Made by a program: the position numbers and the translations under genes. A stretch of DNA of 64,000 nucleotides from JAJFFW01 sp965263375 (GTDB taxonomy: Bacteria; Pseudomonadota; Alphaproteobacteria; Caulobacterales; Parvularculaceae): the NCBI GenBank assembly GCA_965263375.1, contig OZ253669.1, positions 1 to 64,000 on the forward strand, in the 5' to 3' direction. Each line of letters starts with the position of its first letter. The first letter of the stretch is position 1. The notes beneath the pieces were generated by a model. It ran no database searches, was not told the origin of the DNA, and saw nothing but the letters and a program-made list of their open reading frames with translations. Shown here piece by piece: positions 1 through 8,180 of the stretch.

Positions 1-379
1 GGCTCAACCACCCCCTAAGAGCAGATTGAACAGGACCGGAATACTCCAACAAATCTGTATAAAGATAGGCAATAATATAAGCAGGCGCCGCCAAGGGTAA
101 AACTAACAGCCACGACAAAACCCGCCTGCCCGGAAAATCCATCGCGGTGACAATCCAAGCAACACTAACGCCGGTCACGCCAGCGATAGCGCCAACCATC
201 ACCATCAAAGCAAGGGTGTTAAGCGCATAGCCAGGCAAGACGGTTGTCCATATATGGCCAGACACCGTATCGCCCCCAGCAAACAACGACCATAAAACGG
301 CGCCGATCGGCGCTGACGCAATCGCCGCGATCGCTAATGAGCCAATCACCCAGCCAACTGATTTTTGCGCAATGTTCAT
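1..379 (-). CDS. Ferric iron ABC transporter permease (FbpB/SfuB type), partial
   Basis: The reading frame starts at ATG 379 and runs off the left edge, giving 126 N-terminal residues. It begins MNIAQKSVGWVIGS, has an N-terminal membrane segment, then a periplasmic stretch and further hydrophobic segments, and ends in the motif PAYIIAYLYTDLLEYSGP, which is characteristic of FbpB/SfuB/HitB inner-membrane permeases for ferric iron. It is divergent from the ATPase and binding protein of what should be the same transporter, separated by 74 bases that carry a Fur-like element. The C-terminal domain with the EAA loop is outside the window. Family assignment is firm; iron as substrate is inferred from motif and neighbours. 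Confidence 0.85.
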   Translation of the reverse strand, partial: MNIAQKSVGWVIGSLAIAAIASAPIGAVLWSLFAGGDTVSGHIWTTVLPGYALNTLALMVMVGAIAGVTGVSVAWIVTAMDFPGRRVLSWLLVLPLAAPAYIIAYLYTDLLEYSGPVQSALRGWLS

Positions 380-420
380 TCAGCCTCTTTAAATCTTTGC
401 ATTTGAGGCTGTTATCATAT

Positions 421-435
421 TAAGAACGATTATCA
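421..435. promoter_or_regulatory. Candidate Fur-like box in fbpB/fbpC divergent region
   Basis: TAAGAAC-G-ATTATCA has one perfect half (ATTATCA) and a 4/7 match in the other half to the 7-1-7 Fur motif TGATAATnATTATCA. It lies between the divergent permease and ATPase genes. The call rests on position and on the better copy at 1514. Confidence 0.4.
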
Positions 436-453
436 AGTCGGAGGGCGCCTCAG

Positions 454-1491
454 TTGAGTTTGGAATACGTCAATATTTTCCATCAATATGGTTCAATGCC
501 AGCGGTTCAAGATATTGCCTTGTCCGCCGAAAGAGGCGAAATCACCTGTCTTTTGGGGCCTTCCGGCTGTGGGAAGACAACGCTTTTACGGCTCGCCGCT
601 GGTCTTCTTGATGTTCAACAAGGAGAGATCCGCCTGGACGATGAAACGCTGGCCAATAAAACCCGCAATCCGCCCCCGGAAGCACGCGATATCGGCCTTG
701 TCTTTCAAGAGGGCGCTTTATTCCCGCATATGAGCGTCGCGCGCAATATCGCGTTTGGCCTAAAACGCGGTGATGACCAAGGCGCAATTGTAAAAGAAAT
801 TTTGGTGCAGCTTGGACTTGAAGCTTTTGCCGACCAATACCCTCACACCCTTTCCGGCGGGCAAAAACAACGCGTCGCGCTAGGACGCGCAATCGCCCCG
901 CAACCGCGGGTTCTGCTGTTGGATGAGCCCTTTGCCAATGTTGATGTGGTTCGCAGAAGAGCCCTGCGTGAACAAACAAGGAGGGTGCTGAAGGAGCGCG
1001 GCGCCGTCGCAATCCTTGTCACCCATGACCCAGAAGAAGCTTTGGAAGTCGCCGACAAAATCGCCGTTATGGAAAATGGTCTCATGGCGCAAAGCGGAAC
1101 GCCAGCTGAGGTCTATGACAAGCCGGTTTCCGCTAATGTTGGCGCGCTGTTCGGCGACGGTATAAAACTCAGCGGAACACGTAATGGCGATTATGTAGCC
1201 ACCGCCTTTGGAAGCTGGGACCTTTCTGGTTTTAAGCAGCCAATCCCTGATACGGCCGCCCTTGATCTGATTGTACGCCCTGAAGCTCTCGCCCTTAGCC
1301 CAGGAGATGATTGCACCATAGAAGACATACGCACGACCGGCGTCGTTCAAAAAATTCTGATAACCGCCCCATCTGGCGAGCGTTTATGGGCGAACGTCCC
1401 CCGAAGTCAGAGCGTTGAGCGCGGATCGAAAACCGCCCTTGCCCCCAAAGCGGAGAGTATTTTTGCCTTTGCGCCCCAAAAAGCGCTTTGA
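454..1491 (+). CDS. fbpC: Ferric iron ABC transporter ATP-binding protein (FbpC type)
   Basis: This 345-residue cytoplasmic ATPase energises iron import. Walker A is GPSGCGKTT at 35-43, the Q-loop is Q85, the ABC signature LSGGQ is at 133-137, Walker B VLLLDE is at 153-158 and the H-loop is H191. The region after about residue 230 is a TOBE-like C-terminal domain as in FbpC/PotA-type ATPases. The start is TTG at 454 behind a GGAGGG ribosome site at 440-445; no ATG fits as well. It is followed 84 bases later by the binding protein and is divergent from the permease, so the transporter is encoded as B divergent from C-A. Specificity for Fe3+ is inferred from the partners. Confidence 0.9.
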   Translation: MSLEYVNIFHQYGSMPAVQDIALSAERGEITCLLGPSGCGKTTLLRLAAGLLDVQQGEIRLDDETLANKTRNPPPEARDIGLVFQEGALFPHMSVARNIAFGLKRGDDQGAIVKEILVQLGLEAFADQYPHTLSGGQKQRVALGRAIAPQPRVLLLDEPFANVDVVRRRALREQTRRVLKERGAVAILVTHDPEEALEVADKIAVMENGLMAQSGTPAEVYDKPVSANVGALFGDGIKLSGTRNGDYVATAFGSWDLSGFKQPIPDTAALDLIVRPEALALSPGDDCTIEDIRTTGVVQKILITAPSGERLWANVPRSQSVERGSKTALAPKAESIFAFAPQKAL

Positions 1492-1513
1492 CAATTGCAA
1501 AGCCTTCTTATAT

Positions 1514-1528
1514 TGATAATCATTCTCA
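1514..1528. promoter_or_regulatory. Fur-like box upstream of iron-binding protein gene
   Basis: TGATAAT-C-ATTCTCA matches the 7-1-7 Fur motif TGATAATnATTATCA at 13 of 14 defined positions. It lies in the 84-base gap before the binding-protein gene, so that gene may have its own iron-repressed promoter in addition to readthrough from fbpC. Confidence 0.6.
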
Positions 1529-1575
1529 TCTAAGGGAGGAAAGTTCATCCTCCATTCCTCTGAAAGGGTTACCGA

Positions 1576-2616
1576 ATGAGCCTTCGTCGTCTTGTTTTGT
1601 TTGTATTCCATGTTGGCTTATTAGGTGTTTCGGCCCTGGCTGGCCCCGCGGCGGCTAAGGATGCGGGCGCGGTCAACATTTATTCCTCCCGCCACTATGA
1701 CACTGATCTTGCCCTGTATGAGGATTTCACCAAACTAACGGGGATTAAAGTCAATAGATTAGAGGCTGGCGCCGACGCCCTTATCGAACGCATACGGAGC
1801 GAAGGGGAATTTAGCCCCGCAGATATTCTCGTGACTGTTGATGCGGGCCGTTTGTGGCGCGCGGAAGAAAATGAGCTTTTTGCCCCGGTTAAGTCAAAAG
1901 TCTTAGAGGAGCGCCTGCCGGACAATATGCGCCACCCAGACGGCCTTTGGTTCGGCCTTTCAAAACGCGCACGCATCATTATCTACAATAAAGCCGCTGG
2001 AAAGCCTGATAATTTGAGTACATATGCTGATCTTGCCAACCCAGAGCATAAGGGAAAAGTTTGCATTCGTTCGTCCTCAAACATTTACAATATCTCTCTT
2101 TTAGCTTCGATCATCGCAAATGAGGGCACAGAAAAAGCTGAAAACTGGGCAAAAGGCGTTGTCGCTAATTTCGCGCGTAAACCACAAGGGAATGACACCA
2201 GCCAGATCACCGCAGTCGCATCGGGCGAATGCGGGGTTGCGCTCGTCAATTCCTATTACCTTGCCCGGTATGCCGCTTCGAAGGACCCAAAGCTGAAGAA
2301 AATCTTTGAGGCGATTGGCGTAATCTTTCCCGACCAAGAAGGACGTGGCGCCCATGTTAACATCAGCGGCGCTGGCGTTTTAAAGCACGCGCCTAACCGC
2401 GAAAACGCTATCAAATTCATCGAATATTTAACGTCTCAGTCAGCGCAGCGTTATTTTGCGGACGGCAACAATGAATACCCAGCCACAAATGACGCAGAAA
2501 CTTCAAAGGCCTTGAAAGCCCTTGGCGCCTTTAAAGAAGACGCAATCAATGTCTTTGAACTTGGCGCCAATCAAACAGAAGCAATCCAGATCTTTGACCG
2601 AGCGGGCTGGCGGTAA
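1576..2616 (+). CDS. Ferric iron ABC transporter substrate-binding protein (FbpA/FutA type)
   Basis: A 346-residue periplasmic binding protein that would capture ferric iron for the adjacent permease and ATPase. An N-terminal signal peptide of about 27 residues ends in an AxA-type site (PAAAKDAG). The mature protein begins with NIYSSRHYDTD, the usual start of the FutA/FbpA/IdiA group, and carries the paired tyrosines Y227-Y228 (NSYYLARY) that act as iron ligands in this family. The start is ATG 1576 with AAAGGG seven bases upstream. Downstream lies a convergent dioxygenase gene whose end is only three bases away. Length is normal for the family. Confidence 0.9.
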   Translation: MSLRRLVLFVFHVGLLGVSALAGPAAAKDAGAVNIYSSRHYDTDLALYEDFTKLTGIKVNRLEAGADALIERIRSEGEFSPADILVTVDAGRLWRAEENELFAPVKSKVLEERLPDNMRHPDGLWFGLSKRARIIIYNKAAGKPDNLSTYADLANPEHKGKVCIRSSSNIYNISLLASIIANEGTEKAENWAKGVVANFARKPQGNDTSQITAVASGECGVALVNSYYLARYAASKDPKLKKIFEAIGVIFPDQEGRGAHVNISGAGVLKHAPNRENAIKFIEYLTSQSAQRYFADGNNEYPATNDAETSKALKALGAFKEDAINVFELGANQTEAIQIFDRAGWR

Positions 2617-2619
2617 AAT

Positions 2620-3297
2620 TTAGGGCGCCGCCCACATTCGCAACAGATTAGCGATTGTTTTATCGAGCATCAAAATCTCAGCCGATTGCGCAGCCATCTG
2701 TGAACGAAGCGAAACGCGCAGATTCTCTAGATCAAATAGCATATCGCGCTGAGCCTCGTCGCAGATCATACTTTCAATCCATCCGGCGCAGACAATCCGC
2801 TCGCCGCGCGTCACGGGCGCCACTTCATGAATAGAAGTGGACGGATAGAGCACCATGTCACCAGCCTCGCCTTTTATCTCTTGGATGGCGCCAGCATTAT
2901 GAATAATCAGCTCCCCACCATCATAATCGGACGGGTCTGATAAAAACAAAGTAAAAGAAAGATCAGTGCGGAACCACTGGCCATTTTTGCGCATTAAAGC
3001 GTTGTCTATATGCGCGCCATAACGACCAGCATCCGCCGTTCGGCTGACAAGAAGGGTTGAAAAAAGCTTTGGGCGCGCCGCCGCTTTTACGACTGCGTGT
3101 TCGCTTATAGCTGTCAGAAGATTTTTCGATAAAGTTTGTCCGCCAGGGGACGATAAATCCGCTTGTTCATTTTTCTTGACCGCTTTGGCCGTGCGTCCGG
3201 CGGTCACCGCGCCGTCTCGCCAGTCCAGTGCAGCGACAAGGTCCATCGCCCGAGACAAACCTTCTTCAGAAAGAATATTACTGATTGTAAGAAGCAT
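2620..3297 (-). CDS. Fe(II)/2-oxoglutarate-dependent dioxygenase, PiuC/YbiX (PKHD-type hydroxylase) family
   Basis: A 225-residue cytoplasmic protein of the PKHD-type hydroxylase family, members of which (PiuC, YbiX) are typically iron-repressed and sit beside siderophore or iron uptake genes; their substrate is not settled. The double-stranded beta-helix iron site is visible: H96-x-D98 in YGAHIDNAL and H157 in SIHEVAPV, with R167 (RGERIV) as the likely 2-oxoglutarate ligand. The start is ATG 3297. A Fur-like element lies just upstream and is shared with the divergent lipoprotein gene. Its role in iron homeostasis is inferred from family and context. Confidence 0.85.
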   Translation of the reverse strand: MLLTISNILSEEGLSRAMDLVAALDWRDGAVTAGRTAKAVKKNEQADLSSPGGQTLSKNLLTAISEHAVVKAAARPKLFSTLLVSRTADAGRYGAHIDNALMRKNGQWFRTDLSFTLFLSDPSDYDGGELIIHNAGAIQEIKGEAGDMVLYPSTSIHEVAPVTRGERIVCAGWIESMICDEAQRDMLFDLENLRVSLRSQMAAQSAEILMLDKTIANLLRMWAAP

Positions 3298-3304
3298 TTT
3301 AAAA

Positions 3305-3319
3305 TGATAATCAATTGCA
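3305..3319. promoter_or_regulatory. Candidate Fur-like box, piuC-type gene/lipoprotein divergent region
   Basis: TGATAAT-C-AATTGCA has one perfect TGATAAT half and a degenerate second half. It sits in the 71-base gap between the divergent dioxygenase (start 3297) and lipoprotein (start 3369) genes, where one repressor could control both. Confidence 0.4.
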
Positions 3320-3368
3320 ATGACGAGGGCCTATCCTACACTAGGCTGCTTTTTTGAAAAGGTACGAA

Positions 3369-4178
3369 ATGAAAACGACTGTTAAAAGTTGGGTGGGCCT
3401 TGGCCTTGGGACCGCCCTTTTGGGGAGCGGCTTAGCGGCTTGCTCAACCATCAGCGACTTAACGTCAAATGAGGCGAGCGATGAAACAGAACTCGCCCGC
3501 GCTCATGAACAAGGAGAAAGCGGGGAAGGCGAAAGCGGGGAATCCGGTGAAGGAGAGGGCGGTGAAGGCGAAGGCGGCGAAGCGGGCCATAGCATGGAGG
3601 TGCTTCCCCTTCCCAAACGTTTAGCTTTTATGACCGGCCATGTGAAAGCGGGCCTTGCCCTTTATCGCGCGGGTGAGCCAGAAATGGCCGCACCGCACTT
3701 GCTGCACCCTGTTTCGGAAACCCATAAAGCCGAACGCAAAGGCTTAAAAGAATTAGGGTTTGACGCATCTTTGTTTAAAGCGGTGTCTAAAGCCCTTAAA
3801 AAGGGCAGGCCCGCCGAAGAAATTGAACCTCAACTTGCGGCCGCGGAAGCAAACCTAGCCGAAGTCTCCCAAAAAGCTGGCGGCGATGATGCGGAAATCA
3901 TTCGCTATTTAATGGATACAGTGGTGGAAGAATACTCAGTTTCAATCACCGACGGGGCCGTCACCAATCCTGGCGAGTATCAAGACGCATATGGTTTTTC
4001 AATCGTTGCAAAAGAACGCGCGGCAAGAATGGAGCCCTTTCCTGATGGTCTGATCGCGGCGCTAGACGAACTGATCGCCCTGTGGCCGGAGGCGCCCATT
4101 CCGCCAGCTGATCCCGCGCCGGTCGGAAAAGTTGTCGCCCAAACCTCTCAAGTCGTTTTTGCCTTACCCAATAATTAG
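3369..4178 (+). CDS. Predicted lipoprotein with Gly/Glu/Ser-rich linker, iron locus
   Basis: A 269-residue predicted lipoprotein; I do not recognise a named family. The start is ATG 3369 with AAAAGG seven bases upstream (an in-frame ATG at 3354 lacks a ribosome site). The signal peptide ends in a lipobox, GLAAC. After it comes a low-complexity acidic stretch of GEGE/GES units (DNA about 3510-3590) and then a mostly helical domain with AFMTGHVKAGLALYRAGEPEMAAPHLLHP and LMDTVVEEYSVSITDG. The charged linker plus helical domain recalls periplasmic metal-handling proteins such as the EfeO/imelysin group, but I see no HxxE signature, so this is only a suggestion. Position opposite a PiuC-type gene and behind a Fur-like element argues for an iron-related role. 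Confidence 0.7.
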   Translation: MKTTVKSWVGLGLGTALLGSGLAACSTISDLTSNEASDETELARAHEQGESGEGESGESGEGEGGEGEGGEAGHSMEVLPLPKRLAFMTGHVKAGLALYRAGEPEMAAPHLLHPVSETHKAERKGLKELGFDASLFKAVSKALKKGRPAEEIEPQLAAAEANLAEVSQKAGGDDAEIIRYLMDTVVEEYSVSITDGAVTNPGEYQDAYGFSIVAKERAARMEPFPDGLIAALDELIALWPEAPIPPADPAPVGKVVAQTSQVVFALPNN

Positions 4179-4206
4179 ACAGTAAGAATTGCGTAAAAGT
4201 CATTGA

Positions 4207-4225
4207 CCTCCACCGAAGGTGGCGG
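4207..4225. repeat. Dispersed hairpin repeat, copy 1
   Basis: The arms CCTCCACC and GGTGGCGG pair around a GAA triloop with one mismatch. The copy is preceded by gTCATTGA and followed by TTTAGGATGGAATAAAAAA, the same flanks as copies at 22241 and 57847. It abuts the terminator at 4244. Confidence 0.8.
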
Positions 4226-4243
4226 TTTAGGATGGAATAAAAA

Positions 4244-4271
4244 AACCCGCCTCATTCAATTGAGGCGGGTT
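4244..4271 (+). terminator. Rho-independent terminator after lipoprotein gene
   Basis: The stem AACCCGCCTCA/TGAGGCGGGTT has 11 perfect pairs around a six-base loop, followed by TTTG on the plus strand and preceded by an A-run. It ends the 3369-4178 gene; the region to 4419 beyond it shows nothing else I can identify. Confidence 0.85.
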
Positions 4272-4419
4272 TTGTTTGCTTAACGCATTTCCAAGCGAGG
4301 TGTACGTGGGTTGCACGCTAAGGAACGGCGCAAAACAGAAATTTTACACGAAAGCTCACTAGCGGGCGGTCTTTCGCAGTTGCAACAATCCGAATAAAAC
4401 ACCTTTTGAGGTAAACTTC

Positions 4420-4433
4420 TTGATGCAAATCAA
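4420..4433 (+). promoter_or_regulatory. FNR box upstream of the DUF2189 gene
   Basis: TTGATGCAAATCAA is a perfect TTGAT-N4-ATCAA FNR/FixK box. Its centre lies exactly 41.5 bases upstream of the A of ATG 4468, the class II activator distance to a transcription start. No Shine-Dalgarno sequence precedes ATG 4468. Confidence 0.85.
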
Positions 4434-4467
4434 ATAATCTCCTCAAAATCCCGCGTTAACTAGAACT

Positions 4468-5232
4468 ATGATAAATATGGAAACGTCCCCCGCCCGCCCC
4501 AAAATAATGGTCGACGCGCCATGGCGTTGGCTCGCCCTCGGCTTTAGCGATATTGTGCGCGCCCCGCACCTTAGCCTCAGTTATGGCGCGTTTATCGTCG
4601 GCGGCGGCGCAAGCATTATCTATTATCTTTGGGAGGCGGGCTATGCATCCCTAATCCCTGTTGCTTTTGGCGTATTCGCAATTGTCGGCCCACTGCTGGC
4701 TGTTGGTCTTTACGAGATGAGCCGACGGATCGAGGCCGATGAAACACCACGGCTTTTTCCGGTGCAATTTGCTGGGCCTCGTTCGCCCATTCAACTTGCT
4801 TATATCGGCTTTTTTCTCATGTTCGCAGCCCTCGTTTGGGCGCGCATTGCGTTGTTGCTCTATGCGCTCTTCACTAATGGCAGCTATTTGCCTTTTGATA
4901 AATTTTTGGAATTCGCCATCTCAACCCCTGCGGGCCTGTCGATGGTCTTTATCGGAACCATTATTGGCGGCGTGATCGCCTTTGTTATTTATTTGCTCAC
5001 CGTTGTTTCCGTTCCGATGATGATGAATGAACGGTCCGATTTTTTCACAGCAATCAGCATTAGTATTAAGGCCTTTCAACAACACACCGGCGCTATGTTA
5101 CTTTGGGCATGGCTGATCGTGGTTATTATCGCGGCTGGCGTCTTCAGCTTTTTTGTGGGACTTGCAGTTGCATTTCCATTACTTGGGCACGCAACTTGGC
5201 ATGCTTACCGCGATATCCGTCAAGCATCATAG
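4468..5232 (+). CDS. DUF2189 domain integral membrane protein
   Basis: A 254-residue inner-membrane protein of the DUF2189 family, whose function is unknown but which often sits beside cytochrome oxidase genes. Six or so hydrophobic segments are visible (for example YGAFIVGGGASIIYYLW and LAYIGFFLMFAALVWARIALL), with the conserved opening PWRWLALGFSDIVRAPHLSL. A perfect FNR box upstream and the neighbouring cbb3 operon point to low-oxygen expression. The start ATG 4468 lies where FNR-dependent transcription would begin, so the message may be leaderless; ATG 4477 is the alternative. Its end overlaps the convergent ccoS gene by six bases. Confidence 0.8.
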   Translation: MINMETSPARPKIMVDAPWRWLALGFSDIVRAPHLSLSYGAFIVGGGASIIYYLWEAGYASLIPVAFGVFAIVGPLLAVGLYEMSRRIEADETPRLFPVQFAGPRSPIQLAYIGFFLMFAALVWARIALLLYALFTNGSYLPFDKFLEFAISTPAGLSMVFIGTIIGGVIAFVIYLLTVVSVPMMMNERSDFFTAISISIKAFQQHTGAMLLWAWLIVVIIAAGVFSFFVGLAVAFPLLGHATWHAYRDIRQAS

Positions 5233-5385
5233 ATCATCTTCTTCTAAATCATCATCCAACAAAATACGCGCCGCTGCGCCATCTGGGTCTTCAAATTGAC
5301 CGGATCGTAACGCCCATAAAAAAGCCGCAAGACCAAGCAGGCCAAGCCCTAAAGCAATCGGGATAAGGTATAAGAGACCTGTCAT
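5227..5385 (-). CDS. ccoS: cbb3 oxidase maturation protein CcoS/FixS
   Basis: A 52-residue single-span protein beginning MTGLLYLIPIALGLGL and ending in an acidic tail (LDDDLEEDD), the usual pattern of CcoS/FixS: one N-terminal membrane helix, then the conserved FxWAxRSGQFEDxDGxAxRIL block (AFLWALRSGQFEDPDGAAARIL). CcoS is needed to assemble active, haem- and copper-loaded cbb3 oxidase. The start is ATG 5385 with TAGGAG, whose TAG is the stop codon of ccoI, giving a ten-base gap and likely translational coupling. It is the last gene of the ccoNOQP-GHIS run. Confidence 0.93.
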   Translation of the reverse strand: MTGLLYLIPIALGLGLLGLAAFLWALRSGQFEDPDGAAARILLDDDLEEDDL

Positions 5386-5395
5386 TTGATCGCTC

Positions 5396-7681
5396 CTAAT
5401 TTTCTGTTCGGCCAGTTTGCGCCGCGCCAGCCGGGCCGCCAGCAAGCCGCAAGGCGTTCAATGTTACAACCAAAGATGATCCAGACATCGCAAGCGCGGC
5501 AATCAAGGGTGTTACAAAACCAAAGACGGCGAGCGGAATAGCGCATGCATTATAGAGCGCGGCAAATCCAAAATTTTCAAGCACCCGGCGGCGCGCTTTG
5601 CGCGATGTATCAACAGCTTCTATAATCGGCGACAAGCCTTTATCGAGATAGATAAAATCCGCCGCCGCTTGGCTGACATCCGCCGCGGTTCCTGGCGACA
5701 ACGATACATGAGCATGAGCCAGACAAGGCGCATCGTTTAATCCGTCCCCCACCATGGCGGCTTTAACGCCCTTGTCATGGAGCTCGCGCAGGCGCGTGGC
5801 TTTTTCTTGGGGAGAAACTTGGGCGCGATAAGCCGTAAGGCCAAGGCGTTTTGCAGCGGACGCAACCGCTTGATCCCGATCGCCCGATAAAAGCTCAGCA
5901 GGCAAACCACGATGCTCTAATGCTTTAATAACTGTTTGCGCATCGTCAAACGGCACATCTTCAAATTGAAAACGCACTGGCGCGCCCTCACCCAGGCGGA
6001 ACCAGCATTCCAATGAGGCGTCATTTGACGTTGGTGCGCCGACCCATTCCGCCGCACCCAAACGAACACGCTGACCATCGAGCGTTCCTTCAACACCAAG
6101 GCCGGGAAACTCAACAGCGTCTTCAATCGCCGCGCCAGGCCCCGCAGTCTCAACAATTGAGCGCGACAAAGGATGACGAGAAATACGCGCTAACGCTGCA
6201 GCATTTTGTAAGTCATCGCAGCCAATCTCGCCGTCATTAATAAGGACTGGCTTGCCCAAAGTTAAAGTTCCTGTCTTGTCAAAAACAATCGCATCAGCGC
6301 AAGCAAGACGTTCCAACGCATCGCCTGACTTTACCAGTATCCCGCGTTTAAACAGTCGCCCGGTCGCAACAACCTGAACCGCCGGGGCCGCTAGCCCTAG
6401 GGCGCAAGGACACGTAATAATCAGCACCGCAACGGCATTCATCAATGCCACGCGAACACCGGCATCAAAAAACAGCCATCCTAAAAATGTGACGAAAGCC
6501 AGGGTGTGGACAATCGGCACATAGGCCCGCGCCGCTTGGTCCGCAAGGCGAATATAACGACCGCGCGTTTGCTCCCCCGCTTCAATTAATCTCGCCAAAT
6601 CAGCGATTAGGGAGTTATCAACCGTCGCCGTCGCACGCATAACCAATCGATCAGAAATATTGATTACTCCTGCATAGACAGGATCATCGAGACTTAATTT
6701 CTCCGGCGTACTCTCCCCGCTCACAAGTGAAAGATCCACATGGGAGGCGCCTTTGACAATAACACCGTCCACAGGCGCACGATCACCCGGCGCTAACAGA
6801 ATCTGATCACCGATAGCAATATCACGCGCAGTAACAGCGCTGATCTCTCCTTGTTCATTGATGCGCTGGGCCGTCGTCGTTTGCATCGCCAACAGATCAC
6901 GCGCCGCCGCGCGAGCGCGCCACCGTAATCGATGATCAAGATAGCGTCCGATCAACAGGAAAAAGAGCAGCATAACCGCCGCATCAAAATATGTATGGGC
7001 GCCGCCAACAAAAAATTCATAAACACTCATTGAAAGCGCAAGAATGACCGCTAAGGAGATCGGCACATCCATATTCGCAGTTCTGTTTTTGAGCGCATTC
7101 CAAGCGGAAGAAAAAAACGGTCTTCCTGCATATATCGCAGCAGGAATGGCAATCAACGCCGACGCCCAATGCATCAATCCGCGCACCCCCTCGCCCATTT
7201 CCGCACCGCCAGCCCAAACGGAAACAGAAAGCAGCATGACATTCGCCATCGCAAAACCAGCGACCCCAAGCGCATGAAGCAGCTTTCGCCCCTCCGCATC
7301 ATGATCGCTTTCCATGGCTTGCGGATCAAATGGCGCGGCGCGATATCCCAGTCTATGCAGTTTTTGCGTAATAAGCCGCGGCGCCCATGGCGGCGCGTCA
7401 GTACGCCAAGCCAGGGATAAACGCCCCGTTGAAAGATTAAGACGCGCCCGCGTCATGCCCTCAAACGCCATCATCGCTTTTTCGATTTTCGCGATACACC
7501 CAGCGCATTTCGCACCATACACCGCAAGTTCCAGCGTGCACACGCCATCTTGCCGCCGAATAAACGGGGCCGGATCAATCGCGATGTCTTTATCAGCGTC
7601 GCTTGCGACCCCTGCGGGCGCTAACCCGCTAGGGCAACCGAGTGGCGAGGATTGTCCAGCAACTATCCCATCAGCTTCCAT
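5396..7681 (-). CDS. ccoI: Copper-translocating P1B-type ATPase CcoI/FixI
   Basis: A 761-residue membrane copper ATPase that provides copper for cbb3 oxidase assembly. An N-terminal heavy-metal domain carries C59-x-x-C62 (GAKCAGC). The transmembrane CPC motif is C424-P-C426, the phosphorylated aspartate is D468 in DKTGT, and the hinge motif GDGLNDAP has D646. An extra cysteine-bearing N-terminal stretch precedes the metal domain, as is common in CcoI. The start ATG 7681 overlaps the end of ccoH by 11 bases and the stop abuts ccoS. The neighbours make a CcoI (oxidase-loading) rather than a CopA (copper-detoxifying) role likely. Confidence 0.93.
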   Translation of the reverse strand: MEADGIVAGQSSPLGCPSGLAPAGVASDADKDIAIDPAPFIRRQDGVCTLELAVYGAKCAGCIAKIEKAMMAFEGMTRARLNLSTGRLSLAWRTDAPPWAPRLITQKLHRLGYRAAPFDPQAMESDHDAEGRKLLHALGVAGFAMANVMLLSVSVWAGGAEMGEGVRGLMHWASALIAIPAAIYAGRPFFSSAWNALKNRTANMDVPISLAVILALSMSVYEFFVGGAHTYFDAAVMLLFFLLIGRYLDHRLRWRARAAARDLLAMQTTTAQRINEQGEISAVTARDIAIGDQILLAPGDRAPVDGVIVKGASHVDLSLVSGESTPEKLSLDDPVYAGVINISDRLVMRATATVDNSLIADLARLIEAGEQTRGRYIRLADQAARAYVPIVHTLAFVTFLGWLFFDAGVRVALMNAVAVLIITCPCALGLAAPAVQVVATGRLFKRGILVKSGDALERLACADAIVFDKTGTLTLGKPVLINDGEIGCDDLQNAAALARISRHPLSRSIVETAGPGAAIEDAVEFPGLGVEGTLDGQRVRLGAAEWVGAPTSNDASLECWFRLGEGAPVRFQFEDVPFDDAQTVIKALEHRGLPAELLSGDRDQAVASAAKRLGLTAYRAQVSPQEKATRLRELHDKGVKAAMVGDGLNDAPCLAHAHVSLSPGTAADVSQAAADFIYLDKGLSPIIEAVDTSRKARRRVLENFGFAALYNACAIPLAVFGFVTPLIAALAMSGSSLVVTLNALRLAGGPAGAAQTGRTEN

Positions 7682-8180
7682 TTTTTACCCAATCGGACAA
7701 AATTAGCCTATTGGAGAATATAAACTCATCATTGCGGGCATTAACAGCCTTACCATCTAATTCCCACAATCCGGGCCTAACAGTCGCAGTTGCGAGATAA
7801 CGCCCATTACCAATCGATGTAAACTCTATCGTTTGATCTGAAGCAGCGGTTGCCGGTCGTGACAAGACGCCGTCCACCTTCAGATAAGACAGTTTCATAT
7901 CGCCCTTACCGCTTATTGTAATTTTTAGCGTAAGCTCGTCCCCATCAAGTGACGCTTCATCAATTGTTGTTTTCCAACCAAGTGATGTTTGGGCCGCCCG
8001 CGCATCGAGACGATCATTATAATTTAATCCCTGCAGGTAAGATTTTTCTACTTTCTCGCCTGGATACGTCTTCATTGCGTAATTAATGAAAATAACATTT
8101 GCTGTTAAGATCATAAGAAAGAAACCAATTAATGTGAAAAGAACATGTCTGCCTGTTAAGCGAAATTCCGTTTCCATCAT
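7671..8180 (-). CDS. ccoH: cbb3 oxidase assembly protein CcoH/FixH
   Basis: A 169-residue protein with one N-terminal membrane helix (LFTLIGFFLMILTANVIFINYAM) followed by a periplasmic beta-rich domain, the FixH architecture. The conserved stretch MKTYPG...SYLQGLNYND is present. CcoH associates with the oxidase subunits during assembly. It overlaps ccoG by four bases (ATGA) and ccoI by 11, so all three are probably co-translated. Two adjacent ATG codons at the start (8180, 8177) leave a one-residue uncertainty. Confidence 0.9.
   Translation of the reverse strand: MMETEFRLTGRHVLFTLIGFFLMILTANVIFINYAMKTYPGEKVEKSYLQGLNYNDRLDARAAQTSLGWKTTIDEASLDGDELTLKITISGKGDMKLSYLKVDGVLSRPATAASDQTIEFTSIGNGRYLATATVRPGLWELDGKAVNARNDEFIFSNRLILSDWVKNGS

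Noticed and set aside
880..1350. Long minus-strand open frame inside the iron ATPase gene
   Set aside because: It is a shadow of fbpC, which has complete ABC motifs on the other strand.
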